Shown here piece after piece: positions 25,088 through 36,753 of a stretch of DNA of 64,000 nt (position 1 is its first letter; the number at the start of each line of letters is the position of its first letter). The notes under the pieces are model-generated. The model saw only the letters and a list, made by a program, of their open reading frames with translations, was not told the origin of the DNA and made no database searches. The stretch covers positions 854,940 through 918,939 of the forward strand of contig NW_027192198.1 of the NCBI RefSeq assembly GCF_041956535.1. The letters run 5' to 3'. This DNA is from Calcarisporiella thermophila CBS 279.70 (taxonomy: Eukaryota > Calcarisporiellomycota). The position numbers and the translations under genes are program-made.

Positions 25088-26465
25088 ATGTGGACTATAC
25101 CCCTTTTGTTTCTATCCTTTTTGACGGTAACACGGGTTGCTTCGCTCCGTATTATACGGCAGGAGGTTGTTGCAGCTGAGGATGCGGGTGCCAAGAATGC
25201 TACACTTCCACCCGACACACTCAAACTAAATTTTTCAGACCCATCTCTACAAGAATCGGAGGCTTCAAACCAGGCCCTGCTGAATTTAACAACTCCAACT
25301 CGTAAAAATTACCTGCTTTCCGCAATACAGAGTATACCAGATGATCCTGATCATCAACCTATTAATGATGTGCAAAAGACGGCACTGCAGAAATACTGGA
25401 AGCTCACGGTGGCAGCATATAGCTTCTGGCTAAAGCCTGGTCCTTTCAAATGCTTTTTCTATTGCCCGGATTTCAAAGAAACTGTTATTATCGATAGATT
25501 TATCGCTCAGCCCCTTGGTGTTAAAGGTTACATTGCTAGAGACGATAAGCGAGGTGTAATCTGGATCTCATTTAGAGGGATCTTCTCACCACAGCAAGCT
25601 ATGGCTGCTGCAACTTGGGTTCCCATTCCGTTTGGGCGGAAAGCTTTTGGGTCATTAGTTCATTCAGGTAGAACATATATATTTATACCACGGTCAGAGT
25701 TAATTCATGTTATCCAATTTAATCCATCGCTTTCTTCAATGATTTAGGTGCCTATTTCACTTGGTTGAATGCAAAGGACACTGTTTTGAAGGCATTGAAA
25801 GATCAAATGAGCAAATATCCGGATTACGATATCGAGATTTTGGGTCACAGTTTAGGTGCAGCGACTGGCACCATATGTGCGGCTAGCTTAATAGATAACA
25901 ATGTTGTCAAGCCGGAAAAAATATTCCTTATTGCGTTCGGTGGACCACGTGTTGGAAACTACGTTTTCGCAAACCACTATGGGAAGGCTTTCTTTTCTAA
26001 GCGAATAGTGAACAAGAGAGATCCTATACCTCATGCTGCTCCCATGATATTATTTAAGGTGAGCTGCAGCGTGAAACAAGCGTGAGGTATCCCTTCTTCT
26101 CAAATCCTTCGATTTGCATTGATAGCATTTCCCACATGAAATATTCGTAAGTCCTTCCGGAAAAATAATCCAATGTAAAGACGGGGAGGATTGGAAATGC
26201 TCAAAGGGTCTGCCACCTCTTCTCTATAACCCAATGGATGTAAGCTTATCGACACCAGGTTTATAGATTTCTTAACTTGTACATCTTTTTTGACAGTTTT
26301 TCCCTCTATTTTTAGCACTTTGGTTTCCTAGGGGTTAATATTGTCTTGAATGTGGCAGAGACCTTCCGTCTCTATCCGGGTCTACAAGAGGCTGCTGACG
26401 CAGTCAAGGGTATGTTCGATTCAAAAAATCCGTCTTCGCTTCGCCGACTTTTTTTTGGATCCTAG
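25088..26465 (+). CDS. Secreted class-3 (fungal) triacylglycerol lipase
   Basis: Extracellular alpha/beta-hydrolase lipase of 384 residues. Exons are 25088-25667, 25748-26058, 26126-26239 and 26316-26465. Residues 1-20 form a signal peptide ('PLLFLSFLTVTRVAS'). A propeptide-like segment rich in Asn and Ser precedes the mature core ('QKYWKLTVAAYSFW'). The oxyanion region is 'GVIWISFRGIFS'. The catalytic serine is in 'ILGHSLGAATG', the aspartate in 'NKRDPIPHAAP', and the histidine in 'NPMDHFGFLG', formed across the last intron. Exon 3 adds 'HFPHEIF' and two cysteines in 'CKDGEDWKCSKG'. The Ser-Asp-His order and lengths match Rhizomucor-type lipases. Confidence 0.85.
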
Positions 26466-26697
26466 GAGTTGATATCTCGCTTTCATTTACTTCAAATACT
26501 TCACAATTGAGAAAAGGCGTTTCCCCATGCTATCCTCCGACTATCTCTAAAATTACTCTATTTCTATGTCGAATATAATAAAGGGATCATAGGAATCAAA
26601 CTTCATAATAATTAATAAATAAGATAGGAATCCAAGGTAGCAAGGAGAAAAAAAAAAGAAACAAGAGAAAGGGTAGAGAGGATACTATTTCCCTCAA

Positions 26698-27949
26698 TTA
26701 ACTATAGCCTGGTATATTCTCAAGCGGAAATGATATGGGAGCCTCTTGGATCGCAGTTCGGTAGGAGGGTAGTCGCATTAGTATATTATGGTCATATGGT
26801 CGTATTGGCCTTTCTTGGGGTTGTTCTACCGTTTGTTCCCCTAAGGAATAAAGCGGTGTTTCTGTAGCAGAGGGGTAATAAGGCAAAGTTCCAAAGCTTT
26901 CATCGTAGCTCGGCAATTCACCACATAACTCCTCTGTACGAGCAATAATGGATATAGGGAGGGAGACACAAATTTGAGAGCAAAGTTTGTCTTTGTTCTG
27001 GAGTGTGATAAAGAAATTCAGCTCATGACGTATACGAATCAGAGAAATGGTGCAATCATAATGGGCGTATTTGGATGCTGTAGGGATATTTACTTCGAGA
27101 GTTTGTTCCCAGGATTTACAGCTGCTAATTTGGAGAAATCTAGAGGGGTCCACTTCAACAACACGCAAAACTAATTCAACAGTATGTGAGTTGTTCTGTG
27201 CTCGCATGGTGATACGCTCAGTGAGCGTGCAAGCAATATTTTTCACCCTCAACTCCTGGCAGAGCATAGTAAGCCTTAGGGTAATAGGAATTTTCCCGCC
27301 TAATTCATATGTATTCAAAGGTAGGTCGATCTCATATGCCACTTTATCCTTCCATTGATTTTCATACAGGATACTTTGGGTCAACTCGTTTGAACCAATC
27401 ACTGGAACCCGAACAACCCTTAAGGGGAGTTTGGCCACTAAATTAGAGAATAAGCTTGGTCGTTCAACTACAGCTTTGAGCCGATACCAAACATTGGCAC
27501 CACGATTAGTTTCGACCGTCTCTGGAATTGACCCAGGAATTCTTAATTCGAAATCCCAGGAATATTTGCCTTTAGCCAGATTGTGGTAGCGATGCGGCTC
27601 TAAAAACACCCACTCATGCTCCAAGACCGTCTTCTCTTCACGAAAGAGTAAATATACTTGATGCGATTTATCCTTAGCTATCAATAGAATAATCAGTAGA
27701 GCATTAAACAAAAAATACCTCAATGTGAGAACCCATTTACTCAAGAATCCGATTGTCACCTTCTTTCCATTCAACTTTCATTTTTCCGTTACATTGCAGT
27801 GTCACACTTTTCACCTTCATAGGTTCGTCCAAAACCATAACTAATTTTCCACGAAGAAGAGCACCAGCAGCTTCGGCTTCTGAACCTCTCAATATCACAT
27901 CCTGACTATCAATGAGGATCTCAATGTGGGCATTGGAGGAACTAAACAT
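26698..27949 (-). CDS. Arrestin-like protein 1 (ART/alpha-arrestin type)
   Basis: Predicted 389-residue alpha-arrestin, likely an adaptor for ubiquitin-ligase-driven endocytosis of plasma-membrane transporters. Minus-strand exons are 27949-27760 and 27677-26698, with one intron in phase 1 at the end of the first beta-strands ('MKVEWKE'). The arrestin-N half has 'GKLVMVLDEPMKVKSVTL' and 'YSWDFELRIPGSIPET', and the C half 'YELGGKIPITLRLTML' and 'IRIRHELNFFI'. The C-terminal tail carries the tyrosine motifs 'ELPSYDESFG' and 'MRLPSYRTAI', resembling (L/P)PxY motifs that bind Rsp5-type WW domains. The gene at 60921-62255 is a paralogue with the same intron. Convergent with the lipase gene. Confidence 0.82.
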
Positions 27950-28496
27950 GAGAACTATTATTGATAAATTGGTGTGCAATAGCTAAAGGTGGTGATGAGA
28001 ATTAGTTATCTTATTAAGCTCAAGCGTGATACTGAGAGATTTATATCCAAAACGGTACTAGAAATAATTTTTAATATTTTCAGAGTAGTACGTCTGTGAG
28101 GAGAGTTAAAGCACGTGATACTAATTGATAGAAGTCCGTTCCAAAAAAGAAATTTCGAATATAATGCAATATTTCTTTGATTTCTTTGATGGCCTAAGCT
28201 GATGTATAGGCAGAGTAAGCTCGGAAGTTCACGTCAAACCCAGTTTACTTGTGCATTAAAGGTAATAATGGATCCAAGTGGTCCGTCTTTCGCCTTATGG
28301 ACATTCTGGAATAGCTTAATAAGCTTTAATCCGAAAGAAAGAAATCGCGTTTTAAAAAAGTATGCTTTGCTATTTTACTTGGTATGGCCAGGATAAGCAT
28401 CTAAATGTGCTCGAATTACTACGTATTGGTAATATACTACCTCTCTCCTTACTAGAAAGTAAGATGGCGTTTTATTTGTTCTATTTTTCCGATCCT
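27950..28496. other. Intergenic, nothing recognised
   Basis: AT-rich stretch between the 5' end of the arrestin gene and the 3' end of the VPS22 gene, both on the minus strand. Small ORFs on the plus strand lack domains and are taken as chance. Confidence 0.35.
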
Positions 28497-29621
28497 TTAT
28501 TCTCCCATATCAAAATAGCTTGCTATCCAGTATTCTTCTGGTTGTGTTTGCGAGTCAATCCAGCATACACCATCACTTAACAGAGTACCCTTTGGATATG
28601 CAGAGTGTCAGTGCTGAGCTTCTGTGCTCTATTCTGTTAAATATACTCACTAATGCATCTGCGGTTCGATCATCTATCCATCCCAACTTCTCTTTTACCA
28701 TCTTATATGTAACATAGCCATGATTCTATCATTAATTTCTCAAGAACATTATTAGAATGTCCTCACAATATATGGCCGTGATAGTTTACCTGCGCTAATG
28801 CTAGCACTGCAGTCTGATCTGTATTCAACTCCCTAGGTACGGATCGCACTAATCTTCGATTTGCAATTTTGATGAGCTCGAAGCCGTTTCCTAGAGGTCT
28901 TAGGGTCTTAATAGACCTAATAATATCGTCACTACACGAGTCTCAGTTGCATAAGTGTAGTTTGCAAAATAGCTAAGAGATAGTAATCTTACTCTCCAAT
29001 TTCCTGTGCATGTCGCCCTCGCATTTTGAGAATTCTCTTTTTTAACTCTTCAAATTCTATCAGTCCACCATTACGTGAACGCGTCGCCAGACAAACTTCG
29101 ACGATCTGAATTCCTAGTTCATAATAGAAGTCGCCTACTCCTAGCAATTCAGCCCAAAATCCTTTGTTTGCTATCGGAGGTAAACTGTTATTAGTCACTT
29201 GGGCACTGAAGAAGGTTATTGACAGAATTAATATACAAGCTAGAGGATCTACGCCAACATTTCCACACATCCGCTGGAAATGCATACGGAAAACGGGATC
29301 TTTACGGATATCTTTTTTATATTTGCGAGCAAAATCCTCAAGGTGGGAGCGAAAAATTTCAAGCTGCTTCTTGAGCTTGTATCAACAACGTTAAAGTTAA
29401 TAAAGAAATATCTTGATGCAAGTAAAAAAGAAGAATTTACCTGCTCTATTTCAGTAGCAGCAAGCTCATTTCCGATCTCTTTATATTTTTCCTGTTGATC
29501 AATTAAAAGATGTCAGGGTAATAAGAATAAAACATAGATTAGGTAAGAAGAAAGAATTCACACTAACATTGGCATTTTTCTGGCGCACAAGACCAGCTAC
29601 TCCTAGTCCGCGTCGTCGCAT
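28497..29621 (-). CDS. SNF8: ESCRT-II subunit Vps22/Snf8
   Basis: Endosomal sorting subunit of ESCRT-II, 243 residues. Seven minus-strand exons: 29621-29568, 29491-29441, 29375-29237, 29170-28993, 28931-28790, 28725-28651 and 28589-28497. All phases are consistent; exons 2 and 6 are only 51 and 75 nt. The N-terminal helix '[11 protein letters not shown]' is followed by a coiled coil ('[16 protein letters not shown]') and '[18 protein letters not shown]'. The winged-helix cores are '[18 protein letters not shown]', '[17 protein letters not shown]' and '[17 protein letters not shown]'; then '[18 protein letters not shown]' and '[12 protein letters not shown]' before 'EEYWIAS'. It is a complete family match. 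Vps22 with Vps25 and Vps36 recruits ESCRT-III to sort ubiquitinated cargo. Confidence 0.93.
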
Positions 29622-30028
29622 GCTATTAGAGAATTATAATATAAAAAAACGGTCCTTGAAATTTAAGCCTTGTCCCAGCTAAAAATGTTGCCTAATACTC
29701 GAATCAAGATATCTCAGAGCGACCATTTAACAATTTTCTGATTTACACTATTTTCGTGATGATAACAGCAGTATGTGCACATATTTCCAATATGGTATGA
29801 CCTGCTGAGGCTGTCCCTCGTTACGCTATTGTGGAAGAGCTCTTTTAGACAATCTAATAACCTATTATTTTTGAAATTGGCACTGCCCCAAGTTCAATTT
29901 TGTCGGCATGTGCCCGCATAACTCTGCCACCGAAATTTTTGCCACTCTAGATTTAAAGACCCTAGATCTTCGGATTTGTCCTTGAGTCGCTATAGCACAC
30001 TCTCCTCCTTCCTTTGCTGCCCTAACCA
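29622..30028. promoter_or_regulatory. Divergent promoter region between SNF8 and AMS1
   Basis: About 400 bases separate the two divergent start codons, so both promoters must lie here. No TATA box at a convincing spacing or known operator was identified. Confidence 0.4.
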
Positions 30029-33000
30029 ATGTCGCAAGTCCGACTTACCCCTCGTATCCCGCGTGAAATATCGCTTGGTCGTTTCAAGAATTTCATTTCA
30101 CCAGATGCTTTCGGTGATGTCAATCTCTTCTCTGTCTTGTACAAGCATCGCACAAATTCCCCATTCAATATCGATCTGAGCGTGTATTCGGTTCCAGAGC
30201 TGGCCCGCATCTCTTTTGAGGAAGCTGTAAAGCAGGAGTATCACCCAACGCGAATTGGAGCTCGGTTCGGACCCACTTGGGTAATATATGCTCCTTTTTG
30301 AAATTTAATAATGTTATGGAAGCATTCAAATCCTCTCATTATAGTCAACTCATTGGTTTCGTGTTAACATCAGCATTCCAGATGACTGGGCTAGTGAGCC
30401 CGTTTGGCTCCTCTGGGATTCTTCAAATGAGGTTCTTATTTGGTCTGCAGAAGGAATACCGCTTGCCGGCCTAACAGGAACTGAGAGCCCCCGTTTTCTT
30501 CATCGCGAATTTCAAATTACATCGTGTGCTAAGGGAGGTGAAAAGCTCACTATTTACGTTGAAATGGCATGTAATGGCATGTTTGGCGCAGGCGCATCCA
30601 TTCCCGGAATCCCTGCAAGCATCAATATACAACCTCCTGACGAAAATAAATTCTTTACATTGGATATGGTGGACCTTGTGGTACCACGACTGAATGCTTG
30701 GGACCTATTATATGATTTTGATATCGTGAGACAGGTGGCCCAAGACTTGCCTGCTGATCATCCTCGCTCTGCAGAGGCTATAGTTGCTGCTCATGAGATA
30801 ATCAATTCATTTGACGTGGACGATCCGATCACATCCATACCTGAGGCACGAAAAGTAGCTCATGAGTTTTTAAGTGCAACCACAAGTGAACGTGGGCATC
30901 GGATCAATGCGATTGGAAACTGCCACATAGGTAAGTGGTGACTAGCCGAATATATTATTAAATTCAGTTCAATATTTTCCGTTGGAAATAGACACCGCAT
31001 GGCTTTGGCCATACGATGAAACCAAGCGTAAAATTGCACGCAGCTTTGCCCGACAACTACGGTTGATGGAGCAGTATCCTGAATTTAAGTTCACAGCATC
31101 ACAAGCGCAGCAGTTTGAGTGGTTGGATGAGCATTACCCAGCTCTATTTGCCCAAGTGAAAGAAATGGCAAAAGCTGGTAAATTCTTGCCTATTGGCGGG
31201 GTAGGACATCGATCTGTTTTCAGGAGCCCATTCATTTATTTGTTAACGAGACACTTAATCTCTAGACTTGGGTAGAAATGGACTGCAATGTTCCGAGCGG
31301 AGAATCTTTTTGTCGCCAGTTTCTCCATGGGTACTCTTCAAGACTAACGAGATATCCTCAATTGCTTACTCAACTCTCGCAAATTTAGACAACGCTATTT
31401 TGAAAAAGTATTCGGACATCGTTGTAAAATATTTTGGTTACCAGACACCTTTGGATATTCTTCACAGGTATAATCTTCCCACCGCCGCTCCCCTTCGCTC
31501 TAAATTTCTTTTCTTAACAAATAAGTTATTTGTCATTTGCATGTAGCTCCCCCAGATTATTGTGAAATCCGATATGAAATATTTCTTTACCCAGAAACTT
31601 TCGTGGAATAATATAAACAAGGCAAGCATTCTATCAGACCGTTTTTAATATCAATAGGCACTAACACTTCAAATGGTTTAGTTCCCAAACACCTCTTTTT
31701 ACTGGGTTGGCCTTGATGGCTCCAAGGTACTTACACACATGGCTCCTGGTGAAACTTATGAAGCACAGTGTACAGTTCAGGAGCTGCTAAAAAGTGTGCG
31801 TAATAATCGAGACAAAGAGTATAGTCGCCATAGCCTTCTTCTTTTTGGAAATGGCGACGGAGGTGGTGGAGCTCTCCCAGGAATGTTAGAGCGCTTGAGG
31901 CGATTACAAAACTTAGACCCATTGCCTCGCGTGGAAATTGTATCAGTGGACGAATTTTTTGAGAGATTGGAAAAAGAGTCCAGAGAGTTAGTTGCTTGGA
32001 AAGGCGAGCTGGTAAGAGTTCTTTTAAACATCTCTAACTTCGATGAAGCTTAACTTATCTTCCACAAGTACTTTGAGCTCCATCGTGGTACTTACACGAC
32101 CCACGGTCACATCAAATGGTTCAATCGAAAAATTGAACTTCTTTTGAGAGATGCAGAGTTCATAGCTACCATACTCAGCTGCAAAGATACTTCTCACAAC
32201 TATGAGTATCCCCGAAAGGAACTGGAGCGTCTATGGAAAATAATTTTGCTGTATTCATTTTTTTTATAACATGTCTTTTTCAGGCTATTAATTCAAAACG
32301 CATGCTTATAGGAATCAATTTCACGATGTTCTCCCTGGATCTTCAATAGAACTTGTCTATAAGGATGCTCGCCGTGTGAGTATTTGCTGCGTATCCACTT
32401 CAAATCTATATATTGATTAGTATGCACTGGTTTAGCTCTATCACGATGCTCTTGAGAGCGGCACCAGGCTCCGACACCAGCTGCTCTCTAAACTATTAAG
32501 TCTCAGCTCTAAACATTCCTCCAGTAGTGTGGATAGAGGAATCTTAGTGCTCAACACCCTATCCTGGCCTCGTACTGAACTCGTCCGGGTGCGTGGCATT
32601 GAGGGATTGCCTCAGTACAGCACAGATGGCAAAGAGGGATATGCCCTCATAAATGCAGCAGTTGCTCTTGGGTCTAGTGGAATAAATAATATGGAAATTG
32701 GAAAAGTGGAGCCTGTTCATGGTAACTAGTTTAGAAAATCCCAGTTCTACTCTAGTCTAAACCAATTTTTACCACAGTTGAGGAGACTGAAGACGGCGTC
32801 TTATTGCTCCAAAACATGTACATTGCAGCTAAATTCGATTTAAAAGGACGGCTGATAAGCCTGAAAGATCTCAAGATAGAGTAAGTTACAAAGTACAATG
32901 TTGTTTTTTGTAGATTGGTTTAGATCAATTTTTTTCACTCTAGCCGTGAGTTGATTGTGGAAGGCAAACCAGGAAATATTTTCAAGATCTTTGAAGATAT

Positions 33001-34376
33001 TGTAAGTGTATCTCAATTAGATTATTTGGTCCAATTTGCTAATCCTGCTATATTGGTTCTCCTAGCCCCTCTATTGGGATGGTAAGAATCTTATCTTTTA
33101 TTCCGATTTCTTAATAAGTATCAACTGACCTGATTCGCACAATTTACTCAACTATACCACAATATAGCATGGGATGGTATGTTTCCATATTCTTAGCCAT
33201 TTCTACTTAAGCTAAACTCCTTCCTGTTTTATTGTAGTTGAAATATATCACATGGACAAATATCGCGAAGTGTTCGAGGGACATATACAGGTAATCATAT
33301 ATTACTCTGCAGAAACAACAATGGAGTTAATGTCTCTTTGTATTTCACACTGTATTAGATTAATGAAAGGGGTCCGCTTCGTGCTTCCCTCGAGCTGACG
33401 CTAAAAATATCAGAGCACAGCTCAATTAAACAACTGATTGTTCTAACAGCGATTTCGCGACGGTTGGATTTCGAGACAGTGATCGACTGGAATGAGAATA
33501 GGAAGTTTTTGGTAGGATGATAGTAAAAATAGAGGATTAAAAAGTGGAGGCTAACTTGATTGCATCAAATCACAGAAAGTGGAGTTTCCCTTTGACATTA
33601 ATGCCGATTATGTATGGCCTTCATATTGCATTTTTAGCCTTTTTCTTCTAACCACTATGACTGCTGACAGGCCACGTACGAAACCCAGTTTGGCCACATT
33701 GAGCGGCCAACCCATTTCAACACCACCTGGGACGCAGCGAAATTTGAAGTATGTGCTCATAAATACGCGGATCTCTCAGAGTATGGTTATGGAGTTGCCC
33801 TCTTTAACGATTGCAAGTACGGCTATGCAACTCATGGCAACACAATGCGACTCTCTCTCCTACGCTCCCCCAAAGCTCCAGATGCGAATTCAGATATAGG
33901 TAGGCACTTTGTGAACTATGCAGTGTATCCGCATGAGGGGCATTTCATGCAATCCGATGTGGTGAAGCAAGCCTATCAGTTTAATGTCCCTCTCTTGACG
34001 ATGACGTGCCCCAAGGAGGTGGCTGAGAGTATCACTCCAACTTCATATTTCTCCATACATGGTGCGGATAATATCTTGCTTGAGACCGTTAAGATGGCCG
34101 AAGATTCTCAAGAGGTTATATTGAGATTGTATGAGGCTTATGGCGGAAAAGCTGTAGCTTATTTGAAAAGGTACTGTTTTGCCGCTAATGGTTTTCCTGT
34201 ATTATTGTTGACTTCTGACATACGATTATACTAGTGCGCTTCCTGTAAAGCGAGTGTCCCTTTGCAACATCATGGAGGACGAAGAAGTAAGCTTGACGTA
34301 TACTTCAGAGCAAGGCATAAAACTTATGTTCAAACCTTTTGAACTATTGACGTTGAAGTTGGTTGTGAAGGATTAA
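30029..34376 (+). CDS. AMS1: Class II alpha-mannosidase, GH38 (AMS1 type)
   Basis: Vacuolar/cytosolic alpha-mannosidase of about 1065 residues. Nineteen exons: 30029-30280, 30345-30930, 30992-31200, 31266-31330, 31389-31467, 31547-31621, 31682-32011, 32069-32250, 32312-32375, 32436-32721, 32778-32880, 32944-33001, 33066-33081, 33168-33176, 33238-33290, 33359-33511, 33576-33611, 33671-34170 and 34235-34376. The N-terminal part has 'FGPTWSTHWFRV' and '[11 protein letters not shown]'. The catalytic domain has the metal/nucleophile region '[13 protein letters not shown]', '[18 protein letters not shown]', '[17 protein letters not shown]', '[14 protein letters not shown]' and '[12 protein letters not shown]'. 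The C-terminal domain has 'PHEGHF'. Intron 6 is GC-AG (GCAAGC). Exon 14 is a 9-nt microexon preceded by a 16-nt exon; together they encode 'PLYWDAWD'. No signal peptide is visible, as in yeast Ams1, which reaches the vacuole by selective autophagy. Confidence 0.92.
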
Positions 34377-34534
34377 CATTCCTTTTACCTCATTTATATA
34401 TAAAATCGTAGTATTTTATATTTATTTTTAGTAAAAGCTACTATTGTTAAATGATGAGGAATTCCAAAATTCCCAAGAGTTCCACGCCAGATTATGAGTT
34501 TCTAATCAGGTGTTTTTTTTTTCAGCTATTCACA

Positions 34535-36446
34535 CTAGTATTCATTAGCTACCTTTGCTTTTTCGGCCTGCAATTTTAATGAATCAGGGGCATCCATTGA
34601 ATCCATGAACACGACCTCAACAAAATGGATTTTATCGCGCTGTGTCACTGCTTTTTTCATTGCCTCCTCTAATTCTCCGCGTGTCTTAACCACACATTGC
34701 ACTCCGGCCTGGCCCTCTTGAGCACCAAAGTACTCCAATGTTTTGACATATTGCCAAGGATGGATATTGTTGTATTTGCGGTTCTCTCCATGAATCAGTT
34801 TCTCGATTGTATATCCGCCGTTGTTCAACAGCACGATCACCGGTTTAACTCCATAACGCAACATAGTTGACACCTCTTGTGCCGTGAGCTGGAACGAGCC
34901 GTCACCCACCAGTAATATAATCTGCCTTCCATGGGGTTCACCGGCCTTACAGCACCCAAGACAGGCACCGACGGTGTACCCGATGCTCCCGAACAATATC
35001 TGACTCACAAAGGTAGCTCCATCTGGGAACTTCGTAGCTAGTGCTCCAAATACTGCAGTGCCTGTCTCGGCGAGAATAATATTATCTTTGTGCATAAATT
35101 CTGAGAGCTGGGGCCAGAAATAGCGGTGGGTGATGCCGTCTGTGGACGAGCCTGGTTCCTTCTCTAAAAGAATGGGGCGATCGAACGTACATTTACGAGG
35201 AGAGATACGTTTTGCTAGAGCTGGAAGTAGCTCGTGCATGCTCACGCGATCGTAGAGTGCATAAAATACTTTTGTATGATCACTATGAAGCTCTATGGTT
35301 CGGTTCATTCCAACATGGTAGCTGAAACCTCCTGTATTAAAGTCACTATCGTTGGAGAAGCGTATGCTTTAGAGATTAAAAGATGTAACATACAAATAAC
35401 ATCGTCAGTTGTTTAAATACCTGCGAATTGCTCCAACATTTAAAACTAGATCTGCTTTTTTGAATTCCTCAATCACCGCCGGCAGACTCGTCTCTCCAGA
35501 GTACACTCCGCGGAACTGTGGGTGTGATTCGTCAATAGCACCCTTGGCAAAAGGAGACGCGAAGAACGCTAATCCCGTTCGCTCCACCAACTCGGTCGTT
35601 TCCCGGATTACTTTATGGCGAACTACGCAGCCATCCACGAGTATAACGGGGTGTTTTGCCTTCTCAACCTCTTGCAAAATTGCTTCCAGAGTTGCTTCAA
35701 ACTCTTCAGAGGTACATTGCTGTTTTTTCTTGAGAGGTAGAGGTTGCATATCAACAGTGATCTTGTGAGAAACGACGTCGGTCGGGATGGACAGGTAAAC
35801 TGGAGATTAGTCGGAAGAGATGACAAAAAAAAAGATTAGGCTCATGTAATTATATGACGAATATCTTTCTGCTCCATTTCTATTCCAACTTACCCGGCCG
35901 AACTTTCTGGACGCACGTCGTCAGCACGCGATCGATAGTCTCAGCTGCGTTCTCTTGAGTGATCATCCCATTAGCCACAGTGATTTCTTGGTACATGCGC
36001 TCATAGACGCGGAAATCTGAATTGCCAAGGGTGTGGTGGAGAAGCGCACCGTGTGCCTGTAATTTCGTTGAAGGTACGCCGACAATATGAACTACGGGAA
36101 CCAGCTCAGAAAAGCTGCCGGCCACAGCTGCACAACTCCCGAGTTCTCCAACCCCAAATGTTGTTGATAGTGCTGCAATACCGTGGATACGCGCGTATCC
36201 ATCTGCTGCGTACCCGGCATTCAGCTCATTTACGCATCCAACCCAATTCAAATCTTTGTCGTCTTCAACTGTGTGCCGTAAATATTGATTAGCAAGTTTG
36301 GAGAATCAAAAGTCTATATTGTTAATATTACTGTAGTCCAAGAAGCCTAGCGAAAAATCCCCAGGGACCCCAAATACATCCTTGATACCGAGCTCCTTGA
36401 GACGTTCCAAGAGATACTCTGCAATAGTTAGCGTTTTAACGGCCAT
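34535..36446 (-). CDS. PDC: Pyruvate decarboxylase (thiamine-diphosphate dependent)
   Basis: Cytosolic enzyme converting pyruvate to acetaldehyde and CO2 in fermentation; 559 residues. Minus-strand exons are 36446-36332, 36268-35894, 35799-35421 and 35345-34535. Seen motifs are '[15 protein letters not shown]', the catalytic glutamate in '[16 protein letters not shown]', 'TTFGVGELG', the His-His pair in 'HHTLGN' and 'YLSIPTDVV'. The thiamine-diphosphate/Mg motif begins at '[14 protein letters not shown]' and ends with 'LNNGGYTIE', and 'SIGYTVG' is also present. Length and motif order match fungal PDC. Indolepyruvate or phenylpyruvate decarboxylases are close relatives, so substrate preference is likely but not proven. 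It ends convergent with AMS1. Confidence 0.9.
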
Positions 36447-36753
36447 TGGTAATGAGGCACTGTGAAATTAAGAAAGTTAGGCAAGGGAGATTTTGAGAAG
36501 CGAGGCGCACAGCCTTGAGAATATACCTTTTAGCTTTTAATGTTTGTGGGTAAAATTACAATGAATTCAGAAGAGTAGAATGCGAGAATTCGTTAATAGA
36601 AAACGCCCTTTTTAATTCTCCTTTTTATCGGCGGCAAAATTTAACGAAGACAGTCACTTGGACAAACGTCATCGGTTCTGAGTGCAACCACACCTTTACT
36701 ATTCCATTTATTGCAATCATTTTTACATTTTTTATACGAATATCCTTGCCGTG
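36447..36753. promoter_or_regulatory. Divergent promoter region between PDC and the LRR gene
   Basis: 307 bases between divergent start codons, AT-rich. An in-frame upstream ATG at 36682 could extend the LRR protein by 24 residues. No specific operator was identified. Confidence 0.35.

Noticed and set aside
31547-31651. Reading AMS1 exon 6 through without the GC-AG intron
   Set aside because: Reading on past 'NNINK' meets a TAA within a few codons and loses the conserved '[13 protein letters not shown]' continuation.
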